64,000 nt of DNA from Lineus longissimus. Taxonomy: Eukaryota > Nemertea > Pilidiophora > Heteronemertea > Lineidae. The position numbers and the translations under genes are program-made. Every line of letters starts with the position of its first letter. Within the stretch, counting starts at the first letter, position 1. Of this stretch, positions 56,724 through 64,000 are shown one piece after another. The stretch lies in assembly GCF_910592395.1 (NCBI RefSeq), contig NC_088320.1, positions 3,224,001 through 3,288,000 of the forward strand. The letters run 5' to 3'. The notes below the pieces were generated by a model. It was given only the letters and a program-made list of their open reading frames with translations, made no database searches and was not told where the DNA came from.

Positions 56724-59282
56724 GTGCAAAGGATTCAAAAGAATTTCTTAAAAATATGAGTTTTTAGTGCAGTTTTACACGGCTTTACTGACTTTCCTGG
56801 TTTTATTGCCGCTATGGCAATACTACACTTGGCTCTGTATCAGCCTGCTGACTATTGTTAATTGTAAAAGCAATCTTTAATTTTTCTCTCAACTTGATGG
56901 GGAAAGATTCCTATGACACCCATGTATCTTATGATGAGAAAATGATTTTCTCGTCCATCTCTTTGAAGATGATCTCGTGTAATCTTAAACTGAAAATATT
57001 TGCGGGAGACAAATTAATGATATTGTGTGCTGGATTCTGAGATTCTTTACAATGTGAGAATCTTCATGGCTGTGAAATATTACGACTCATTTATCAGTGT
57101 TTGAAAGCTGTGGTGTTGGAAAGGTTACTGCAGCATGGATTTGTCGGGGGAGACTTCATAATAGATAAATCTATGATGGATGTCTTTTGGTATATGTATC
57201 AATCCTTTGAAAATTGAATCTGTACGAAGAGGTTTAATGGATTTTTTCTGATATCCAAATTGTGCACTATTTGGGCTGAAAAGTGTTGAAATGAGCACTT
57301 GTTGCAAGACAATCCTTGGCTTTATTGCTTCATAGCTTGCTTGCACTATTTCTGTTTAGTTGCCTGTCAAGTCAAGTCTGTATTGGCTTGATTAGGCCAA
57401 TGTGACAAGTGAGAGCCAGGGACACAGCCAAGATCAACAGTTCGATCGCTAAGACTGTGCCCCTGCCCATTTGTTATGGCCGTGAGAAGTATCAATTTGT
57501 CATCTAGCTCATAACCATTATCAGTGAGAAGACGCTTGGCTGGGTGGAAAGACGCGTTGCCGCATATCTTGATTAACCATGAAACTCTTCAAATACAGAC
57601 TTGACTTGGTAACCTATAGACCCTTCCTCGGTGATGGACTAATAGGCCCCTCCTCCTTTTCAGCCTTGAAGTCTAGAAAGCACTCTTCCTCATCCAGTAG
57701 TAGCTCGTCTAGTGATAGCGATTCCGATTCTGAAAAAAAGAAAAATAAACCGAAAAAGAGTAAAAAGCCCAAGACTGAAAGTCAGGACTCAAGTCCGAAA
57801 AAGCCTAAAAAAATCAAGGTTAAGAGTGCAGAGTCGAGTCCAGAGAAGGAAAATAAGAAATCTTCTACTTGCATGCTTTTGTAACAGATTGGTGTCCATG
57901 TCTGTTGAGGGTAGAGATTTTTGTTGCATGGCAATGTGATAATTATCCATACGTTGTGTGACAAATCATCACTTGTCTGTGAGTAGATTTGGTCATTGCT
58001 GGGTTTGACAAGTATTGCAGGTCACAGTATGAGTGTGACTGTGGAGCCAGTGTGTTCGTTATAACAAATTGACATTCTATTGAAGTGCGTGTAATTTTGT
58101 GTTAGAATATACATGTATGTGTTTTGGAACTGTCTTGTTACATGGAAATTGTTCACTTGTTCAGATGTTTACCACAATTTCAGGAGGCGAAAAAACTGCC
58201 TATACGTATATTCAAGTCAATCAATAGAATTTCAAAGAATTGTACCTGTTGGTAAATCTTTTTGTCAACGACCTAGTTGGTAATGTTTTCACTAAGTTTC
58301 ATGCTTATACATTTACCTGTGTATCTGATGGACTTCTCTGGACTGGTTTTGATGTAGGGCGCCGATTGCAACATTTGCCATTCAAAGGCCTCCACTGATA
58401 TCAACACCCTGCTTTATTTGTTGTCCCGTCTTTATTGAGATCATTCCATTATAGAAAGTAGCTCTGCTTTTGCTGCAATTTACCATATCATACAATTCCC
58501 TACAACTTTAATTGCAATTTCTTCTTTATACCATCAAGTCTTTTTCTCATTGTTTCCTTTATACTTGATTCTATTCTAACATCTTTATTGATTGATGGAA
58601 TACGATATATTTCTTGTTTGATATTTGGTTAAAGTTACTGCCGACTTTCATTGAATTGATGAACTAGGTATGACTGCAATATTTTGTTCTAATTATCCTC
58701 CTCTCTTAATCTTTTTTTTACCAATGCTGCATCTTTGGTTGCTATGGTAACTAATCAGGTCATAAAGAAGTAAAAAAATGTGTTCTAAAAGACCCTCAAA
58801 ATCCTGGGAACACGGGAACCCCTGAAAGTAATGTGACACCTTCAAATCATCAATCTCTTGCAACGAAACGACGGGTGTCCTTTCAAGCAAGGGGCGAACT
58901 TCTAAATTTGTCCTCCATGGGCCCCCACCAAAGTGTATCAAGTTTAAGTTCCGCAAGCAGGTCTTGCTCAACTTGTTCATTAAGTTCACGGCAATCAGAG
59001 TCCTCTGTCGTTCCCAAATGTGACGCCACAGGTCAAGTCAAAGTTATAACAAACGAAATGTACAATTATCCCGATTTAATTGCCCATTCGAGCCATTCCG
59101 GTGAAGTCTGTCAGACACCATCTGACACGTTACCTCGTCCAAGGCGCCGATCTCGTGCTAATTCTATCTATTCCTGGGTCCCAGGTGAGAAGGACCCAAG
59201 TTCTTTGCAGCGGCGGAAGTCCACGGGTACGATTCAGACCAGCAGCAAGTCAGCCAGTTCTCGCACATGTATTTTGTTGTAG
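47663..59282 (+). CDS. Kinesin-3 motor, KIF28/KLP-6-like, with CaaX C-termini
   Basis: Twenty coding positions: 47663-47707, 48176-48385, 48719-48931, 49113-49224, 49662-49881, then 50190-50320 or 50587-50717, then 50873-50943, 51139-51199, 51370-51543, 51754-51881, 52033-52202, 52307-52593, 52771-53054, 53249-53395, 53787-53933, 54049-54174, 54438-54662, 55515-55653, 55945-55983, then 57664-57884 (1049 aa) or 58759-59282 (1150 aa). The N-terminal motor domain has P-loop GQTGSGKS (112-119), switch I NATSSRAH and switch II DLAGSE; a neck and short coiled coil follow. An FHA domain (about 475-580: [28 protein letters not shown]) is followed by a [20 protein letters not shown] region, a C2-like segment ([10 protein letters not shown]) and another coiled coil. 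No PH or PX domain is seen, which points to KIF28/KLP-6 rather than KIF1, KIF13 or KIF16B. C. elegans KLP-6 is ciliary; vertebrate KIF28 is linked to mitochondria. Confidence 0.85.
47708..48175 (+). other. U12-type AT-AC intron of the kinesin gene
   Basis: The intron starts ATATCCTTTT, the U12 5' splice-site consensus, and ends CATAC|AATGG. The U12 branch-point consensus TTCCTTAAC lies at 48158-48166, about 10 nt before the terminal AC. Splicing at these points gives [15 protein letters not shown], the expected kinesin start. No GT-AG alternative gives that junction. Confidence 0.9.
49225..49661 (+). other. GC-AG intron of the kinesin gene
   Basis: The donor is TATG|GCAAGT, with GC in place of GT; the acceptor is CACTCAG|CTGAG. 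The junction gives KKGFYAEGLRV in frame. No GT donor at this point preserves frame and motif. Confidence 0.8.
50190..50320 (+). CDS. Kinesin mutually exclusive exon 6a (switch II/alpha4)
   Basis: A 131-nt exon entering in phase 2 and leaving in phase 1. It encodes [20 protein letters not shown] followed by [16 protein letters not shown]. Loop 11, helix alpha4 and loop 12 of the motor lie here, the main microtubule contact. Differences from 6b include GSMINM for GAAINQ and NCIAAL for NVISAL. Confidence 0.88.
50587..50717 (+). CDS. Kinesin mutually exclusive exon 6b (switch II/alpha4)
   Basis: A 131-nt exon of the same length and phases as 6a, 266 bp downstream. It encodes [20 protein letters not shown] followed by [16 protein letters not shown], closer to the usual kinesin-3 sequence. 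Because 131 is not a multiple of 3, using both exons or neither shifts the frame, so exactly one must be chosen. Confidence 0.92.
56540..56722 (+). mobile_element. Probable retroelement fragment: (ATT)n, AAGCGCTTTACAA core, 43-A tail
   Basis: In the kinesin intron, an ATT microsatellite (about 56558-56580) is followed by TATAGCACTTAACG...TAAGCGCTTTACAA and then an uninterrupted 43-A run at 56680-56722. The order fits an inserted SINE or LINE tail. No target-site duplication was found. Confidence 0.45.
57664..57884 (+). CDS. Kinesin alternative terminal exon 20a, ending CMLL
   Basis: Encodes a Ser run, then Asp/Ser and Lys/Pro-rich sequence, ending KKSSTCMLL and stop. CMLL is a CaaX box with final Leu, the type used by geranylgeranyltransferase I. 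The lysine-rich stretch before it could act as a second membrane signal. It enters in phase 1 from exon 19. Confidence 0.85.
58759..59282 (+). CDS. Kinesin alternative terminal exon 20b, ending CILL
   Basis: After an AATCAG acceptor the exon is open in the same phase as 20a for 174 codons, ending SSRTCILL and stop. CILL is again a CaaL prenylation box. The body is Ser/Arg-rich with three basophilic kinase motifs: [14 protein letters not shown] and QRRKST. Its only shared feature with 20a is the terminal CaaL box and Ser-richness. Confidence 0.82.
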
Positions 59283-60973
59283 CCGATCGGAACCAGTGGA
59301 TATTGAAGGCACATTTTGCCTCTTCAAAAGAATCCTAATCAAAATGCTCAGGTTGTTGCAAAATCAATCAATAATCTTTTTAGATTCAGGGGAAGGTGCA
59401 GTGATGTTCAGAAGAAACCTTGTCTGGCTGGCACACTATCCCAATCGCATCTCTAGGAGCACATTTCTTTCTAAGGAGGGGTGTGTGAATGCTGATGATG
59501 ATATATACACCTATCGAACTGAAGAGTATGAAATGTGTTTCAGAAGCGTGTCTATTGTTGTGTGACAAACAAACAAGGGTGCTTCTGGACAGAATGGCAC
59601 CATTTGTAGGGATTTTTATTTGTTGATATACAAATTACAATGTATTCTAGTCCAGGGACCGTAAGTTACATTAAACGAAGAAAATACAGTTTTTGAAGGT
59701 TGCTAATTTAGATCCGAGATTACGTCCAAGGTTTATGAGGAGAGCATTTGATTTTTTCTTATAGCTTTCGCTTGAAAAGTAACAATCAAATTTTTAAACT
59801 ATTGCATTTTTACTTTTGATGTTCGGTCTACTTTTCATCCAGCAGGGAGCCATTGATAATCAACCAGTCACAGTCACAAATTTATTACATCATCCCCATA
59901 GACCATTGTTGGTCTCTTTGGTGTTATGTTGTATTCACTTGAAAATTATCATCAAATGTATCAGAGTTTGTTGTAGAAATGCGTGTTCCTTGGTCTTTGA
60001 AAGTTTTGTCTAGTGATGTTATGTTTTACATACAAATGATACTTCAGTAATTAAAAAGTGGGCCATCTTTGTTCATTTTTATCCAAGTAATTATGCTATG
60101 GAACTATGTACTTGAAATACTGTTGCATTTTTGCACTTAAAAAGGCATCCTATAGTCTTTTTAGAAGTTAATTCACCGTTTTATGCATCATGTATAGATA
60201 GATGTATGTACTTAACATGGTTCCAAATATAGTATTACTTTTGTAGGCAGTTTTTGCTGACGTGACGAAATGCATAAATTGAAATTCCTTCTGGCTGTGT
60301 GTTGTGTGAAATCTCCTTATTCCGTCAGGTTCTCCTGAAGTGGGAAATAGTAAGGCAAGTCGGGAATCGGGATATGTGACTTTATTATGCACAAAACATC
60401 TCGCCTGCAACTGACTGTCTTTCGCGCCAGGCTCTGAGAGAATGTATCACTCCGCGCTCCTCATCACCCAGCCAGAATCTTATGTCGCTGTCCCAATTGT
60501 TATATTTTAACTGTTACAAACCTCACTATACTCTTTAAAATGTATTTCATGCGCTCTGATTGGCCAGAAAAATGTTTTATTACTTCTGATTGGTCTACAT
60601 AATTGTAATACTCCTCTTAATTGATTGATGTCCAGGTACACAATTTCTTCTTCTACTAAATGTATATAGTATTACTAAATCCGTCCAATTTGTTGAGTAT
60701 GACTGTCAGATGGCTTAACTCTTTCGTTTGTGTCATCATAAAATTGTTGGTGTATTTCTGTCCTATTCATACTTAATTGGTAAAAAGTAAAAAGTGTGTC
60801 TTTATATACCTCCTCTTTTGTTATCATGCAAACTTCAACTTTATAAAAAGTGAACACTTTTAACTTGCATTTTGATTTCATTCCAATTCTCCAAGATATT
60901 TTTTCTTCCAATAAAGACTTATATAATGCATGCAATGTCTTGTTATCGTTTCTCCTGGTTGGGTAATCACATA

Positions 60974-61185
60974 AGACAGTGGTCTCGTACTTCAGAAGAA
61001 TATGAGAATGGTTGGGCCATTACACAAGATTGTGGTCACATACTCCAGTTGGATATGACAGTGCCTGTGCCATCAGCGGAGACAGTGATCACATACTACT
61101 GTAGGAACTGCCAGTGGTTGTGCTATCAGATGAGATTGTGGTCACAAACAGCTGTGATAGTCATTAGGATTCTGCCTGGCCTCTC
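60974..61185. repeat. 53-bp degenerate tandem repeat, about 4 copies
   Basis: Copies begin with AGACAGTGGTCTC, AGATTGTGGTCAC, AGACAGTGATCAC and AGATTGTGGTCAC at 60974, 61027, 61080 and 61133, an exact 53-bp period. An ORF through this stretch is explained by the repeat. Confidence 0.8.
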
Positions 61186-61304
61186 AGGTCTATTGAATTA
61201 TACGCACATCGTTCTTAATCTTGACCCGATTGTGACATCAAATCGATCAAATGGTACTTTCAAAGATACAACCCAAACTATCTTCGAACTGTCTTCTGTG
61301 ACAC

Positions 61305-61424
61305 TGGGTGATATGAATAAACACTAGTAAATGCTTTTACTTCTATGTTGTACAGAAATGCCTAGTGTAAATGTACGTGAAGTTTTAAGTAAAAGCATTT
61401 CCTGGTCTTTATTCATATCACCCA
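61305..61424. repeat. Imperfect hairpin, about 37-bp arms
   Basis: 61305-61343 (TGGGTGATATGAATAAACAC) is the imperfect inverse of 61388-61424 (ends TTTATTCATATCACCCA). A fold-back element whose arms each carry an AATAAA on one strand. Confidence 0.7.
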
Positions 61425-64000
61425 TTGTAAGATGTTTAAATGCCAAAGGTGACAAGCCGTACATAGAACTACTACTGTGATTTGTGGCACAATTGGGTGA
61501 TATTGATCTAGAGGCTCCAATGATAAATAATCAAAACCCTGAAGCCAAATTTCCTTCAATATACATCCTTTGGTTTTTTATTTGTTAACACATAAAGTTA
61601 CATGTACATGGAACAAAAATGGCAGTTTTACACAAATATAAATAAATACTTATATTGACCCTTTGGCTACTAAAAATCAACGGGCTTCTTACATAGAAGC
61701 CCAAGTCTGTATACGAAAAATGCTGCAAATTATCTGCAAAATGTCTAATGTATAAAAGTAGTCTTCTACATACAAAAATGACTTGGTTTAAAGTGTGAGC
61801 ATACTGGTTTAACGGCACGTTGAGATTTGTAGATGAACGTTTTTGTTCCAGTAACCTGCAACCAATTGGCAGGCACCTCGATTCAAGAACACCTACAAAA
61901 TCTCTGACATGTCTAATGCATAAACCTGAATCCCACAATAATGCAATATACCGAGCATAAAAATACCTCATAATCGATACCAACAATGTTTTTAATGCAT
62001 CTAATTCCCTAGACAAAACTATCTCGCAATATACATGAATTTTTTTTTCTTTTGCACCTTTTTGGAAATGATAATATCTCATAAAAGCCTCAGGAGGATT
62101 ACACTCGACAACACTAACGAAGCACTCAGGAACTCATTAATTAGTTACTAATTAACAAGTGTTGTGGAAGAATATATCCACCGGTATTGAGAAATAAACG
62201 TCTAACAAACTGTATACCACAAAATACATGAAATAGAAGTTCATTTCTACGTTAAAATGTTTGTGCAACAATTTAAAAAAATTTAGATATTGAGCAGATT
62301 TGGTTTGGAGGGTTAATTTTTCTTCCGTCTACAGAGAAATTTCTGGACACACACTGGCATTTAGCTCTAATTAGCTCAAGGTATTAACAAGGTTTATGGC
62401 AATGACCAGTAGTGGAGCGAGCGAATTTAGTGCTAGATAGATCCGTGCAGCATGATGAGATTCTGGCTGTTACACGAGACGATCCTCCCACTGGCCTAAT
62501 GCTATAGATAATATTGGCATCAAAGCAGGAAAATGGGAAACTTTGATTTTCTGATGCCATTTACCAGAAATTTCGCGTCACACTAAACTTGCTCTAGACC
62601 ACTGTACCATTGTTGTGTAACCCAATAACTCAACTTTTCATATCAGGAGGATTAACTTTCGGTGAGGTGTGTTCGAATCATGCAATAGCCCATTAATCTC
62701 GCAAGGATTTATATCAATTATCAGTGGGCGCCATAAAAGAATTAGGAATTAACAAGAGACAAGATTTTCAAGCATTCAACCCAAGCGTTTAAAAACGAGT
62801 GCAACGCCTAGAGGTTTCAACGTTTGATCAGAAATTCAATATCTCCGGTTTGTCACCAATTCCTTTAGTTCTCCAGAGTTCCTGGCCTGGTTGGCTAGCC
62901 TGGTAAACCCACTTGGTATTCAACCCGCACAAGCTCTCCTGATAGAGTTTCTTGTCTCGCCACCCACTCGTATTTTCATTCGATTCATCTTCGTGGAATC
63001 GTTATCAAATTATTCTGATCAGGTTGACTAAACCCTTTGGGTGAATGCAAGATTCAAATCTATGTATTGCAGCCGTTGAAGTGTCATCATTCTAAAACAC
63101 TTAGATAGGAGAGGGTACATGTAGATCGCTACATGTATGGTTGTACAGTTTTTGTTCTTGGACTTATATAGAAGCCACGCTATTAACTTCAGCAGAGAAT
63201 TTACTGACCTTTTATTTTACTGGTTCTTTCGTTGAAAAAGCCTCGCTTCTTAAACCAACAGCTCTGTCTTCACAAAGAGAAAATATGTATACGTATACAT
63301 GCAACGACATGGATTTTGCAACCAAAATTAAAGGGGGGCTATATATAGGCAGAAGGTATATGGATTCAAATTGGTCATCTTTGGGAGGCTACAATGCACA
63401 GTTAGGAGCCATAGTGATGTTTGATCCACTAATGTATTTCTCGTTAAAGTGTGACTAGTTTTGATGTACTGCCAGGTTGGAGAGACCCCTATTAGTGAAT
63501 TACTGTAACTAACCTGGCCTAACTGGTTCCTGCCTATAGACTCCCCTCAACTTAAAAGTCTGAAATTGAGATTCATTGGAACGGAATGCCTTTCGAGATA
63601 GTGGCAAGACAGCAGAAAGGACGAAATACTGATGGTAGAAAACCTGACTGATAAAAGCATCCCTCTGCAACAGGGCACCACAGACTTTCTAAAAGACCTG
63701 CAACAACTGAACCAGGCTTCTCACCAGACTTTCATAAGAAAATGATGAAAATTGGGAGAGGAGGGGTTATATAAAACGATCTCAAGTCAATTTCACCTGC
63801 GGGTCAATTCTAGATTTCATGCTTCAAAAGACACGTTCAGGTGATGAAAAGCCTGCTGAACTAGTGCTAGACAAAGCCAGCTTCCACACATGACGTACAA
63901 GATTGATAGGCTAATTACATTGAACAACATCAAAACACTGAAGACCATCTGCAGGTGAATGGGCGACTTTTTGTTCTCTCGGGTAGGTTTACGGATTAGG

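Larger units (their letters stand above)
59283..64000. other. Kinesin 3' UTR and downstream intergenic DNA
   Basis: No further gene is supported. AATAAA near 60910 could end the longer kinesin transcript. The stretch holds a 53-bp tandem repeat (60974-61185) and a hairpin (61305-61424). The ORFs at 61585-62082 (-) and 63141-63458 (+) show no domain. Confidence 0.5.

Noticed and set aside
60974-61185. Possible CRISPR-like regular repeat
   Set aside because: Units abut without distinct spacers and the genome is animal; it is an ordinary tandem repeat.
60872-61327. 151-codon ORF
   Set aside because: Runs through the 53-bp tandem repeat, with no domain.
61585-62082. 165-codon minus-strand ORF
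   Set aside because: AT-rich, no domain or splice partners; consistent with chance.

Overview
The window is nuclear DNA from an invertebrate animal. It has intron-rich genes with GT-AG introns, tail-to-tail and head-to-head gene pairs, many small fold-back repeats and microsatellites, and proteins that align residue by residue with vertebrate families. It carries BMPR2, MyD88, MLX, ABI, LMLN, PCTP and ATPSCKMT, plus a kinesin-3 of the KIF28/KLP-6 type. That set fits a marine bilaterian such as an echinoderm, hemichordate, cephalochordate or lophotrochozoan. The sequence alone does not settle which.

Layout: PCTP (+, 1333-3554) converges on BMPR2 (-, 7994-17683). LMLN (-, 20173-26708) and ATPSCKMT (-, 27100-28674) follow. 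ATPSCKMT is head-to-head with MyD88 (+, 29246-32117) across a 571-bp promoter region holding three kappaB-like sites. ABI (-, 36597-41231) and MLX (-, 44105-47109) come next. MLX is head-to-head with a kinesin-3 gene (+, 47663-59282) across 553 bp containing an RFX X-box. All exon models join in frame: PCTP 228 aa, BMPR2 1067 aa, LMLN 654 aa, ATPSCKMT 223 aa, MyD88 395 or 391 aa, ABI 552 aa, MLX 262 aa, kinesin 1049 or 1150 aa.

Most notable features: (1) the kinesin has two alternative last exons, and both end in a CaaL prenylation box (CMLL or CILL). (2) The same kinesin has tandem mutually exclusive 131-nt exons for the switch II/alpha4 microtubule-binding element, an AT-AC U12-type first intron and a GC-AG intron. 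(3) MyD88 has two phase-matched alternative terminal exons encoding different C-terminal halves of the TIR domain. (4) A 5'-truncated LINE with target-site duplications, a non-autonomous piggyBac-like element and several fold-back elements lie in introns and intergenic DNA.

Between genes the DNA is repeat-rich and I see no further coding sequence with family support. The genes do not form one pathway. Two themes recur: signalling at membranes (BMPR2, MyD88, PCTP) and cytoskeleton or motors (ABI, kinesin).
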